Positions 23,803 through 32,799 of a DNA stretch of 64,000 nt are shown here, piece by piece. A model generated the notes under the pieces. It had not been told where the DNA came from. It did no database searches and was given only the letters and a program-made list of their open reading frames with translations. The DNA lies in the NCBI RefSeq assembly GCF_050589705.1, contig NZ_JBNGOT010000002.1, positions 186,001 through 250,000 of the forward strand, given 5' to 3'. Both the position numbers and the translations under genes were made by a program. The DNA is from Sunxiuqinia rutila (GTDB taxonomy: Bacteria; Bacteroidota; Bacteroidia; Bacteroidales; Prolixibacteraceae). Position 1 is the stretch's first letter. Each line of letters begins with the position of its first letter.

Positions 23803-24561
23803 GTGAATTTCTTAGCTCAGAATATTAAATACTTACGCAGGAAAAAGAAGTGGACGCAACAGCAACTTGCGGACGAACTGGAGGTAAAACGTGCCTTAAT
23901 AGGTTCTTATGAAGAGGGGAGAGCAACGCCCAAGATCCCGGTAATACAGCGTTTGGCGGCTTTGTCTGAATCAACCATTGATCGCCTGCTTGATACGCCC
24001 TTGGAGGCAGAGCGGGCCCTAAGCAAGGCCATGCCACGGATATTGCCCATTGTGGTGGATCAGGATAATGAAGAACTTATACCAATTGTTCCGGCTAAGG
24101 CGTCGGCTGGTTACCTGAGCGGTTTTGCCGATCCGGAATATGTGGGAGCATTGCCCCGTTTTTATATGCCTATTCCCGAATTGTCGAGAACTGCTACTTA
24201 TCGGGTTTTTCAGGTTCGAGGGGATAGTATGTTACCCGTAACACCCGAATCTTATCTTTTTTGCGAGTATGTTTCGGATATCAATGACCTGCGCGAAGGG
24301 CAACCGTATGTTTTAATCACCAGGGAAGAGGGACTGGTTTACAAACGGGTATTCTTCACTGCTAATAATCAACTGCTGTTGAAGTCAGACAATTCGGCTT
24401 ACGAACCTTATTCGCTTGAGATGGAGCAGGTGCTGGAGCTCTGGAAAGCGATAGGTGTTTTGAGTTTTGAGTTGCCAAAGCCCGAAAATATTGAAGCCGC
24501 GCATATTTCATCTGTTTTGAATGAGGTGAAAGAAGAAATTAGAAGGCTTCGAAAGTCATAG
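23803..24561 (+). CDS. LexA-like HTH / S24 peptidase transcriptional regulator
   Basis: A 252-residue regulator. The XRE-type HTH covers residues 4-60 (WTQQQLADELEVKRALIGSYEEG). The S24 peptidase part has the Ala102-Gly103 cleavage site in KASAGYLSGF, Ser142 in VRGDSMLP and Lys181 in GLVYKRVFF: all residues needed for RecA-stimulated self-cleavage are present. The start is a GTG preceded by GAAG. Its gene faces a DNA-repair-like operon across a shared inverted repeat, so it is probably a damage-responsive repressor of that operon and of itself. RecA dependence is inference. Confidence 0.88.
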   Translation: MNFLAQNIKYLRRKKKWTQQQLADELEVKRALIGSYEEGRATPKIPVIQRLAALSESTIDRLLDTPLEAERALSKAMPRILPIVVDQDNEELIPIVPAKASAGYLSGFADPEYVGALPRFYMPIPELSRTATYRVFQVRGDSMLPVTPESYLFCEYVSDINDLREGQPYVLITREEGLVYKRVFFTANNQLLLKSDNSAYEPYSLEMEQVLELWKAIGVLSFELPKPENIEAAHISSVLNEVKEEIRRLRKS

Positions 24562-24656
24562 TTTAGCCTTCTTGTTAAGTCTTTCACATCCTCGCTGATT
24601 TAATTAAATTATATCATTCAAATTTCGTAAATTGCGCCACTCAAATTCAGAAAGCT

Positions 24657-25607
24657 ATGGGTCTATTTGGATCATTTACAAAATCAAAAAAGGAAAGCCT
24701 TGATCAGGGGCTTTCAAAAACAAAAGAAAGCGTATTCAAAAAGCTGGGACGTGCCATCATTGGTAAGTCCAAAGTGGATGATGAAGTACTTGATAATCTG
24801 GAAGAAGTGTTGATTTCTTCAGACGTTGGTGTGGACACGACACTGAAGATTATTGAACGCATTGAAGCCCGGGTTTCAAAAGATAAGTATTTTGGTGTTG
24901 ATGAGCTCAATCAGTTACTGAAAGAAGAGATTGAAAAACTTCTTGACGAGAATAATACCAACGAAGAAGCCGATTTTGAACTTCCTGCAAGTAATGATCC
25001 TTATGTGATTATGGTAGTGGGAGTCAATGGTGTTGGAAAAACAACAACTATTGGCAAATTGGCCTATAATTTCAAAAAGGCCGGGAAAAAAGTGGTGCTT
25101 GGAGCAGCCGATACCTTTCGTGCGGCGGCTATCGATCAATTGCAAATTTGGGCTGAACGCGTGGATGTACCTTTGGTAAAGCAAAGCATGGGGTCTGATC
25201 CGGCATCGGTTGCTTATGATACACTGGCATCAGCAAAGGCAAACGGGGCTGATGTGGTTATTATTGACACAGCAGGCCGCTTGCACAATAAGATAAACCT
25301 GATGAATGAGCTTACAAAAATTAAAAATGTGATGCGTAAAATCGTTCCTGATTCGCCACATGAAGTACTGCTTATTCTGGATGGCTCAACCGGCCAAAAT
25401 GCCTTTGAGCAAGCCAAACAATTCACTAAAGCCACCGAGGTAAGCGCATTGGCTCTGACCAAGCTGGATGGAACAGCCAAAGGAGGCGTGGTGATTGGAA
25501 TTTCCGACCAGTTTAAAATTCCGGTGAAGTACATCGGTATTGGGGAGAAAGTGGAAGATTTACAGCTTTTCCGAAGAAAAGCTTTTGTGGAGTCACTATT
25601 CTCTTAA
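24657..25607 (+). CDS. ftsY: Signal recognition particle receptor FtsY
   Basis: A 316-residue SRP GTPase that docks ribosome-nascent chain complexes at the membrane. The N-terminal helical N domain covers about 15-100. The GTPase motifs are GVNGVGKTT (122-130), ADTFRAAA (151-158), DTAGR (204-208) and TKLDGTAKGG. The acidic A domain of E. coli is absent, as is usual for Bacteroidota. Standard cluster position between the L33 operon and rimO, here separated from the former by the repair module. Confidence 0.97.
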   Translation: MGLFGSFTKSKKESLDQGLSKTKESVFKKLGRAIIGKSKVDDEVLDNLEEVLISSDVGVDTTLKIIERIEARVSKDKYFGVDELNQLLKEEIEKLLDENNTNEEADFELPASNDPYVIMVVGVNGVGKTTTIGKLAYNFKKAGKKVVLGAADTFRAAAIDQLQIWAERVDVPLVKQSMGSDPASVAYDTLASAKANGADVVIIDTAGRLHNKINLMNELTKIKNVMRKIVPDSPHEVLLILDGSTGQNAFEQAKQFTKATEVSALALTKLDGTAKGGVVIGISDQFKIPVKYIGIGEKVEDLQLFRRKAFVESLFS

Positions 25608-25634
25608 AACCACTTCCCGAAGCAATGAAAGCTA

Positions 25635-25662
25635 TCCCGAACTGGTTTCGGGAGCTGTTTTT
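25635..25662 (+). terminator. Intrinsic terminator after ftsY
   Basis: TCCCGAA (25635-25641) pairs with TTCGGGA (25647-25653) around CTGGT, followed by GCTGTTTTT. Confidence 0.7.
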
Positions 25663-25781
25663 CCGTACAGAGAGCTAAGTCATATCCATCTTCAAAGTAA
25701 AATAAAAACCACTTCAGACTTTGTTTGTTGTAGTGGTCGAAGATTCTAACTTATAACCCTAAACACCTACGGAACGAATGC

Positions 25782-25795
25782 TGCGCTTAAGCGCA
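25782..25795. repeat. Perfect 14-base palindrome in the rimO leader
   Basis: TGCGCTTAAGCGCA is fully self-complementary. It lies about 135 bases before the rimO ATG. Confidence 0.35.
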
Positions 25796-25930
25796 CTTCA
25801 ACGAGAGACTCTTTTGAGCTTCCGAATAATTTGTGGCAACGAATTTAAAGTTGCCAGGCACAGAAGAGCATGCTTAAAACTCGTAGCGTATTTTATGAGT
25901 TATTAATTAATTACAGACAATTTTTATTCG

Positions 25931-27226
25931 ATGAAAAGAGGAAAAGTTAACATATCAACCCTGGGATGTTCCAAAAACTTAGTAGACTCCGAAATGCTGC
26001 TCAACCAGTTGGATTTGAATGGTTTTAAGGTTGTTCACGACAGTGAAGATGATGATGCCAACATTGTCATTTTAAATACCTGTGGTTTTATTAAAGATGC
26101 CAAAGAGGAGTCGATCAATTCGATTTTGAACTATGCTGAAGCCCGAAAAAACGGGAAGCTGGATAAGTTGCTGGTAATGGGCTGTTTGTCGGCCCGCTAT
26201 AAAAGTGATCTTGAAAATGAAATTCCTGAGGTGGACAAGTTCTATGGTAAGTTCGACTACAAAGAAATTATTAAGGATCTGAATGCCAACTTCTTTGAGC
26301 AAAAAATGTATCGTCGGGTAAAAACCACACCAAATCATTTTTCATACCTGAAAATCAGTGAAGGTTGTAACCGACATTGTTCGTTTTGTGCAATCCCTCA
26401 GTTTACCGGAATTCATAAATCACGCAGCATTGAAAGCCTGGTTGAAGAGGCTGAAAACCTGGTCAATGAAGGAACAAAGGAGCTGTTGGTTATTGCTCAG
26501 GATTTGTCGTACTACGGGATTGATATGTATGGAGAAAGTAAGCTGGCCGAGCTGATTGACCGCTTGGCAGATATCAAAGGCCTGGAGTGGATTCGGTTGC
26601 ATTACGCATATCCTTCAAAATTTCCGATGGATTTGTTGAAAGTCATTCGGGAGCGCGACAATGTGGCCAAATACCTGGATTTGCCTTTGCAGCACATCAG
26701 CAACCACATGCTGGGGCGTATGCGCCGCAAAATCACTAAAGAAGAAACCATTGCACTTCTGCAGAAGATTCGTGAAGAAGTTCCTGGAATTGCCATACGT
26801 ACAACCTTTTTAGTTGGTCATCCGGGTGAAACCGAGGCGGATTATGAGGAGCTGAAAGCTTTTGTTGCCGAGCAAAAGTTTGATCGGATGGGCGTTTTCT
26901 CCTATTCGGATGAAGATGATACTTACGCCTTTAAAATGTACGAAGATGATGTGCCGGAAGAAACCAAGGAAGCTCGTGCTGCCGAATTGATGGAGATTCA
27001 ACAGACGATTTCAGAGAAATTGAACACAGAAAAGGTTGGTAAAACCTTAAACGTATTGATTGATCGCGAAGAAGGCGACTACTTTATTGGAAGAACGGAA
27101 TATGATTCGCCTGAAGTAGATGGTGAAGTATTGATTGAAAAGGATGACCGTATTGAGGTTGGTAATTTTTACCAGATTGCAATTTCCGATTCAACAGAAT
27201 TTGATTTAATAGGCAGCTTGTCTTAA
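25931..27226 (+). CDS. rimO: Ribosomal protein S12 methylthiotransferase RimO
   Basis: A 431-residue radical SAM methylthiotransferase that modifies an aspartate of ribosomal protein S12. The N-terminal domain has Cys13, Cys51 and Cys85 for the second cluster, and the radical SAM motif is Cys146, Cys150 and Cys153 (CNRHCSFCAIP). It ends with a TRAM domain (about 365-430). The wording LGCSKNLVDSE and IRLHYAYPS is typical of RimO rather than MiaB. Last gene of the conserved cluster. Confidence 0.97.
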   Translation: MKRGKVNISTLGCSKNLVDSEMLLNQLDLNGFKVVHDSEDDDANIVILNTCGFIKDAKEESINSILNYAEARKNGKLDKLLVMGCLSARYKSDLENEIPEVDKFYGKFDYKEIIKDLNANFFEQKMYRRVKTTPNHFSYLKISEGCNRHCSFCAIPQFTGIHKSRSIESLVEEAENLVNEGTKELLVIAQDLSYYGIDMYGESKLAELIDRLADIKGLEWIRLHYAYPSKFPMDLLKVIRERDNVAKYLDLPLQHISNHMLGRMRRKITKEETIALLQKIREEVPGIAIRTTFLVGHPGETEADYEELKAFVAEQKFDRMGVFSYSDEDDTYAFKMYEDDVPEETKEARAAELMEIQQTISEKLNTEKVGKTLNVLIDREEGDYFIGRTEYDSPEVDGEVLIEKDDRIEVGNFYQIAISDSTEFDLIGSLS

Positions 27227-27255
27227 GGCTGCAACAATAATAAAGGCTAATAATG

Positions 27256-27295
27256 AAGCCGTATTTCAAGGATATTTTCTTTGAAATACGGCTTT
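27256..27295 (+). terminator. Intrinsic terminator after rimO
   Basis: AAGCCGTATTTCAA pairs with TTGAAATACGGCTT around a loop of about 11 bases, followed by TTTGTTATTTT. It also separates the convergent hydrolase gene. Confidence 0.75.
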
Positions 27296-27304
27296 GTTAT
27301 TTTA

Positions 27305-28327
27305 TCATTCTTCTGCAATGGGAAGGCTGACAGCTTGCATTTTTAAAACCTCAGTGGCAAATTGAATGCAGGCTTGCTCTACTTCTGGCTGTGCTTTTGA
27401 GAATGCCTCACAGCCAATAACATGCGCCTGGGCATTAAAAGCCTGTTTGCGTTTCAAGGCAGATGGAGTTCCCAGTTGTTCGTACATTTTGAGCATGGCA
27501 TCTACACGTACAATTTCATCCTGGTGTTCTTCGTCCTGGTAATAATACCCCAGAAAAACAGGTTGGCTAATCCGCTGAAACAGTTTTTTATGCATGGTAT
27601 TTTTTACCAATTGTTGCAAGTAAACCATTGCTTCCACCCGGTAGCTGCAGTTCCAGTGTTTACACTCTTCGTGGGCAGGATTATCGTTCACCACACGGTA
27701 CTTGCCTCCGCTAGCCTTTCGCCCGATTTGAAGCCCCCAAGGACCTGCTAACAACCATGCCCCTGGGTTGTTAATTCGGATGTTGGGCGACAAAAGAATG
27801 AGGGCATCTACCATACCCGGAAATTCTGCAGCAAGTTTCAAGGATAAGGTACCTCCGGTAGACGTGCTCATGATAATCACTTTCTCCCCGAGCAAATGAG
27901 CTATTTGAAGTGCTTCCTTGGCTGATTCGTACAAGCGGTCCGGAGTCATGTCCTGAAGAGGTTCAGGCATATCCAAGCCATGGGAGGCAAGACGTGGCAG
28001 GTAAGCGTTGGCTTGAAAATGATGCGCAAAATTCAAATGCGTGGGCGTGCCTTCGTACCAAGAGGCTGAAAACCCATGCAAGTAGAGCAAGCAGTAGGGT
28101 GTTTTGGATTTCATGCTGTCGTTAGCCCAAACAATCCTTGCCTGGTTGTCCGGCTTTACCGGCTGCTTGGATTCCCGGTCCTGTATAAATGATTCAAGGT
28201 TGTTTATACTTACTTTTAAATCCTTTAATTCTGAAGAAAGTATCGGTTTCTCCGGACGTGGACCGATTAAATAGAGTAAGACCAGAATGGCAAGGAAGGC
28301 TAACAGAATTCGAAAGAAGATTGTCAT
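27305..28327 (-). CDS. Membrane-anchored alpha/beta hydrolase
   Basis: From the ATG at 28327 the protein has 340 residues; a longer frame to 28390 lacks family-like sequence. A membrane anchor (residues 2-20, IFFRILLAFLAILVLLYLI) precedes the hydrolase domain, with the oxyanion strand LLYLHGFSAS and nucleophile region IIMSTSTGGTLSL. The usual Gly-x-Ser-x-Gly has Ser for the first Gly. The late histidine is in AFNAQAHVIG, and a middle ILLSPNIRI strand supports the fold. Substrate unknown, possibly a lipid-like ester. Convergent with rimO. Confidence 0.75.
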   Translation of the reverse strand: MTIFFRILLAFLAILVLLYLIGPRPEKPILSSELKDLKVSINNLESFIQDRESKQPVKPDNQARIVWANDSMKSKTPYCLLYLHGFSASWYEGTPTHLNFAHHFQANAYLPRLASHGLDMPEPLQDMTPDRLYESAKEALQIAHLLGEKVIIMSTSTGGTLSLKLAAEFPGMVDALILLSPNIRINNPGAWLLAGPWGLQIGRKASGGKYRVVNDNPAHEECKHWNCSYRVEAMVYLQQLVKNTMHKKLFQRISQPVFLGYYYQDEEHQDEIVRVDAMLKMYEQLGTPSALKRKQAFNAQAHVIGCEAFSKAQPEVEQACIQFATEVLKMQAVSLPIAEE

Positions 28328-28682
28328 GAGATGTATTTTTAGGTTGCTGTTAAGATACTGAAAATTGGAATATCGATCTATTTGTTGCAAGTTTAAAGTT
28401 TGTAAATCATCAGTTCAGTTAAATGACAGGAAAAAGTAGCCAATAAGCAATGTTCTGAAAATGTTTGTGCTATAATCAGGAAATGAGTGTCTTGCAGATT
28501 CTGCTTCTGAGGCCTGTAAAATTGAATCGTGAATGTGTATGCTATTTTGAACACCCGGAATTGCAATTAAGACACCTGCTTTCTGAGCTTCCTTGCTTTT
28601 CTTTGGAAGGCTTACTAAACTTTAAAATCAGATGGATTGTTAATCTACAATAACTATTTTTATAGAACCATAAAATCAACAT
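28328..28682. other. Divergent intergenic region upstream of sucA
   Basis: About 355 bases. I see no clear TAnnTTTG element for either gene and no supported gene. Confidence 0.5.
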
Positions 28683-31415
28683 ATGGATAAATTCTCTGAA
28701 GTCGGCAATCAAGAAATTGCTGCTGTTGAAGAGCTTTACCAGGATTACCTGAATGATCCGGAAAGCGTTGAAGAAAGCTGGAGAAACTTTTTTAAAGGTT
28801 TCGAATTGGCTCGGGCAAATTATGCTACGGAAAAGATTGATTGGAATGAACCAATTAATAAAGAATTTGCAATTCTCAATCTCATTCATGGCTATCGGCA
28901 AAGAGGACATTTGTTCACGAAAACAAACCCGGTACGTTCGCGGAGAACCTATTCACCGACATTGGCCATTGAAAATTTTGGGCTGGAAGAAAGTGATCTG
29001 GATAAAGTTTTTGAAGCCGGAAAAAACATTGGTATTGGAGCGGCCAAGCTCAAAGATATAATTGCTCACCTTGAAGCTACCTATTGTAACTCCATAGGAG
29101 TTGAATATTTGTACGTGCGCGACCCGCAGGTATTGAGCTGGCTGCAGGAAAAGATGGAAAGTACAAAAAACTCACAGCCATTTACACCCGAAATGAAGAA
29201 GCATATTTTCTATCATTTGAAATTGGCAGTGGGCTTCGAAAGTTTTATTCATAAAAAATTTGTGGGCCAGAAACGCTTCTCGCTGGAAGGGGCCGAATCG
29301 CTGATCCCGGCTTTAGATGCCGTTATTGAACAAGGGGCAGAACTGGGCATTCGTGAATTTATCATTGGTATGGCTCATCGCGGACGGTTAAATATTCTGG
29401 CTAATATCATGAAAAAGCCGTATGAATATATCTTCAAAGAATTTTATGGCACCGAATACGAGGAAGACATTGCCTTGGGAGATGTGAAATACCACTTAGG
29501 TTATGAGAATGAAGTTATTTCGGACCAAGGGAAGAAGGTGAAACTGAGCCTAATGCCCAATCCATCGCACCTTGAAACGGTTGCTCCATTGGTAGAGGGA
29601 ATGTCGCGTTCGCGCATCAATTCGCTTTATGATGGCGACTATGATAAAGTAGCTCCTATCATTATTCATGGTGATGCGGCTATTGCTGCGCAGGGAGTGG
29701 TGTATGAAGTGATTCAAATGTCGCAGCTTAAGGGATACAAGACAGGCGGAACCATTCACTTGGTGATTAACAACCAGGTGGGTTTTACCACCAATTACCT
29801 CGATGCACGTTCAAGTACCTATTGTACGGATGTGGCCAAAGTGACGCGTTCTCCCGTTTTTCATGTGAATGGCGATGACGTGGAGTCGCTGATTTACACG
29901 ATTGAGCTAGCTATGGAATTCCGTCAAAAATTTAAAACGGATGTCTTTATCGATATTCTTTGTTACCGGAAATACGGACACAATGAGGGGGACGAACCCC
30001 GTTTTACCCAGCCTCAGTTATACAAAGCAATTTCGGAACATAAGAACCCACGAGATATTTATGCCGAAAAGCTAATTGCTCAGGGCATTATGACCGCTTC
30101 TGAAGTGAAAAATGACATCAAGGCTTTTGATGCATTGATGAATGCGAAATACAAAGATTCAGAAGAAATTGAAAAGCTTAAAATCAAACAGTTTTTGGTT
30201 GATGAGTACAAATCATACGAGAAACCTCAGAAAGTAGATTTTTTTGAAGTTGTGAAAACCGGCGTTCCAAAAGCCAAGCTGGTGGAGCTGGCCAAAAAAA
30301 TCAACTCGGTGCCGGAAGGGATGAAGTTTTTCAATAAAATCAATCGGATACTGGCTGACCGCCGGCAAATGATTTTGGATGATCGCCTGGACTGGGGGAT
30401 GGCCGAACTGCTGGCCTATGGAACCCTGGTTGACGAAGGACACCCGGTGCGTATCAGCGGGCAGGATTGTGAAAGAGGAACTTTTGCTCATCGTCATGCC
30501 GCTTTTGTTGTTGAAGACAAGGAAGATAAGTATTTTCCCCTAAAACATATCTCGCCAAAACAAGGGCCTTTTCACATCTATAATTCGCTGCTTTCAGAGT
30601 ATGGAGTTATGGGGTTTGAATATGGTTACGCCATGGCTCAGCCTCAGGCATTAACGATCTGGGAAGCGCAGTTTGGTGATTTTAACAATGTTGCCCAGGT
30701 AATCATTGATCAATACATCACTTCAGCCAATGAAAAATGGGGCTTGATGAATAACCTGGTGCTTTTTCTACCGCATGGTTACGAGGGACAGGGGCCTGAA
30801 CACTCCAGCGCGCGAATTGAACGTTTCCTTGCACAGGCAGCCAACAACAACATGCAGATTGTTGAGCCGACAACACCCGACAACTTTTTTCACATGCTGA
30901 GAAGGCATATGAACATGCCCACTCGTGTTCCCTTAATTGTTTTTACACCGAAGAGCTTGCTCAGACACCCAATGGTGACTTGTTCGCTGGAAGAACTGGC
31001 TCATGGGCATTTTCAAGAGGTAATCGATGACCAGTTAGCTGATCCAAAGAAGGTTAAACAGCTTGTTTTTACTTCCGGAAGACTGTATTATGATTTGGTC
31101 AAAAGGCGACGGGAGTCAAGTGCAGACACAACTGCGATTGTGCGGCTGGAGCAGGTTTATCCTATTCCAACGAATCAAATCCATGAGATTCTGAAAAAGT
31201 ACAAGAAAGCAGAGCGTATTGTATGGGCACAGGACGAACCTGGCAATATGGGAGCATGGCCGTTTATTTCCCGCAACCTGAAAGATATTCCTTTTGAGGT
31301 GATTTCGCGTTCGGAAAGCGGTAGCCCGGCTGGTGGGCTCATGAAACAGCACAACAATCGATTAAATAAGATCCTGGAACAAGTATTTAATGCTGAAGAA
31401 TTAGCAAAAGCATAA
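28683..31415 (+). CDS. sucA: 2-oxoglutarate dehydrogenase E1 component
   Basis: A 910-residue thiamine-diphosphate enzyme that decarboxylates 2-oxoglutarate in the TCA cycle and hands the succinyl group to the E2 lipoyl arm. The N-terminal E1 arm (LYQDYLNDPESVEESWRNFF) binds E2. HRGRLNILANIMKKP, the GDAAIAAQGVVYE cofactor motif with NNQVGFTT, and the C-terminal transketolase-like half (GQDCERGTFAHRHA, RIERFLAQ) are all present. sucB follows after 10 bases. E3 is not in the window. Confidence 0.97.
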   Translation: MDKFSEVGNQEIAAVEELYQDYLNDPESVEESWRNFFKGFELARANYATEKIDWNEPINKEFAILNLIHGYRQRGHLFTKTNPVRSRRTYSPTLAIENFGLEESDLDKVFEAGKNIGIGAAKLKDIIAHLEATYCNSIGVEYLYVRDPQVLSWLQEKMESTKNSQPFTPEMKKHIFYHLKLAVGFESFIHKKFVGQKRFSLEGAESLIPALDAVIEQGAELGIREFIIGMAHRGRLNILANIMKKPYEYIFKEFYGTEYEEDIALGDVKYHLGYENEVISDQGKKVKLSLMPNPSHLETVAPLVEGMSRSRINSLYDGDYDKVAPIIIHGDAAIAAQGVVYEVIQMSQLKGYKTGGTIHLVINNQVGFTTNYLDARSSTYCTDVAKVTRSPVFHVNGDDVESLIYTIELAMEFRQKFKTDVFIDILCYRKYGHNEGDEPRFTQPQLYKAISEHKNPRDIYAEKLIAQGIMTASEVKNDIKAFDALMNAKYKDSEEIEKLKIKQFLVDEYKSYEKPQKVDFFEVVKTGVPKAKLVELAKKINSVPEGMKFFNKINRILADRRQMILDDRLDWGMAELLAYGTLVDEGHPVRISGQDCERGTFAHRHAAFVVEDKEDKYFPLKHISPKQGPFHIYNSLLSEYGVMGFEYGYAMAQPQALTIWEAQFGDFNNVAQVIIDQYITSANEKWGLMNNLVLFLPHGYEGQGPEHSSARIERFLAQAANNNMQIVEPTTPDNFFHMLRRHMNMPTRVPLIVFTPKSLLRHPMVTCSLEELAHGHFQEVIDDQLADPKKVKQLVFTSGRLYYDLVKRRRESSADTTAIVRLEQVYPIPTNQIHEILKKYKKAERIVWAQDEPGNMGAWPFISRNLKDIPFEVISRSESGSPAGGLMKQHNNRLNKILEQVFNAEELAKA

Positions 31416-31425
31416 GAAAAAAATC

Positions 31426-32718
31426 ATGATCATTGAAATAAAAGTACCAACACCCGGAGAGTCAATAACAGAAGTCGAGCTTGGAAGATGGCTGGTAGAA
31501 GACGGTGCTGTTGTTGATAAAGATGACGAAATTGCCGAGATTGAATCGGATAAAGCAACCTTGACCTTGGTGGCCGATGAAGGCGGAAAAGTGAAATTTA
31601 ACGCACAGGAAGGCGATACCATTGAAGTTGGCGCCATTGCCTGCACCATTGATACCTCATTTCAAGGGGAGGCATCGGAAGAAAAGCAGCCAGCGGAAAA
31701 AGCAACGAAAGCAGTTGCCGGAGAACAGCAGAAAGAGGCTGCACCCCCTGCGAAGTCCCCGGATAAAAAGGGTTCTGAAGAAGGGGAGAAGCCATCACAA
31801 GCCGCTGGCACCACTGATCAATCGCATGTGAAAATCACTTCTGTGGCCAAAAAAATGATGGAAGAAAATAACCTGTCGGTGGATGATATTTTGCAAGGCT
31901 TAAAACGAATTTCAAAAAAGGAGGTTGAAGCGGTTATTGACTTGCCTAGGGCGCAAACAGCAGTTACTCCTTCGCAGACGGCCTTCTCGCGCGAGGAAAA
32001 GCGGGAGCGTATGAGTTCGCTACGCCGTAAGTTGAGTCAGCGCCTGGTGGCTGTAAAGAATGAAACAGCCATGCTAACTACCTTCAACGAGATTGATATG
32101 AGCCGGGTGATGGAGCTGCGCAAAAATCATCAGGCGCGTTTTATCGAAAAGCACGACTTCAAGCTTGGCTTTATGGGATTCTTTACAAAAGCGGCAGCTG
32201 TGGCCATGAACTTTCATCCGGCAATCAACTCCATGCTGGATGGAGAGGAGATTATTCAGCCTGAGTTTGTGGACGTGGGCATTGCTGTGCAAACCCCCAA
32301 GGGATTGATGGTTCCTATTATTCGAAATACTGAAAGTAAGTCGGTTCCTCAGATTGAGAAAGACCTGAAAGATTTGGCAGAAAAGGCTCGGAATAAGAAA
32401 ATTTCGGTGGAAGAATTAACCGGCGGTACCTTTACCATTACCAATGGAGGTACTTTTGGCTCTTTATTGTCCACGCCAATTATTAATCCTCCACAGTCGG
32501 CTATCCTAGGCATGCACAACATTGTTGACCGCCCGGTGGCCATCAATGGCAAGGTGGAAATTCGCCCGATGATGTATGTGGCCTTATCCTACGATCACCG
32601 GATAATTGATGGAAAAGACTCTGTTGGATTCCTGGTGAAAGTAAAAGAACTGATTGAAAATCCGGAGCGTTTATTGAATCAGGGGATCAACCCCGAAGAA
32701 TTGTTGCTGGACTTATAA
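31426..32718 (+). CDS. sucB: Dihydrolipoyl succinyltransferase, E2 of 2-oxoglutarate dehydrogenase
   Basis: A 430-residue E2. The lipoyl domain occupies residues 1-78 with the modified Lys43 in ESDKATL. An Ala/Lys/Glu-rich linker (about 80-128) follows, then a short subunit-binding domain (about 132-165) and the catalytic domain ending in SYDHRIIDGKDSVGFL with the active histidine. Operon with sucA and a terminator behind. Confidence 0.97.
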   Translation: MIIEIKVPTPGESITEVELGRWLVEDGAVVDKDDEIAEIESDKATLTLVADEGGKVKFNAQEGDTIEVGAIACTIDTSFQGEASEEKQPAEKATKAVAGEQQKEAAPPAKSPDKKGSEEGEKPSQAAGTTDQSHVKITSVAKKMMEENNLSVDDILQGLKRISKKEVEAVIDLPRAQTAVTPSQTAFSREEKRERMSSLRRKLSQRLVAVKNETAMLTTFNEIDMSRVMELRKNHQARFIEKHDFKLGFMGFFTKAAAVAMNFHPAINSMLDGEEIIQPEFVDVGIAVQTPKGLMVPIIRNTESKSVPQIEKDLKDLAEKARNKKISVEELTGGTFTITNGGTFGSLLSTPIINPPQSAILGMHNIVDRPVAINGKVEIRPMMYVALSYDHRIIDGKDSVGFLVKVKELIENPERLLNQGINPEELLLDL

Positions 32719-32741
32719 ACGTCAGCTTAGATAAAAATTTG

Positions 32742-32773
32742 AAAGACTGTCTCTGTATCAGAGATGGTCTTTT
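32742..32773 (+). terminator. Intrinsic terminator of the sucAB operon
   Basis: AAAGACTGTCTCTG (32742-32755) pairs with CAGAGATGGTCTTT (32759-32772), two wobble pairs, loop TAT, then T. It lies 24 bases past the sucB stop. Confidence 0.8.
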
Positions 32774-32799
32774 GCATGAATAAAGAATTATAGACGATA

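Larger units (their letters stand above)
25608..25930. other. Hairpin-rich spacer between ftsY and rimO
   Basis: 323 bases with no gene. Seen in it: the ftsY terminator at 25635-25662; an 11-base direct repeat AAAACCACTTC at 25606-25616 and 25705-25715; a perfect palindrome TGCGCTTAAGCGCA at 25782-25795; and a hairpin TGGCAAC/GTTGCCA at 25834-25856. Whether it is a leader of rimO, a small RNA or just remnants is unknown. Confidence 0.45.

Noticed and set aside
25540..25749. Open frame overlapping the ftsY end
   Set aside because: It runs across the ftsY terminator and has no recognisable composition.
28542..28910. Leftward open frame over the sucA start
   Set aside because: It is the antisense of the sucA coding sequence and its composition is that of a shadow frame.
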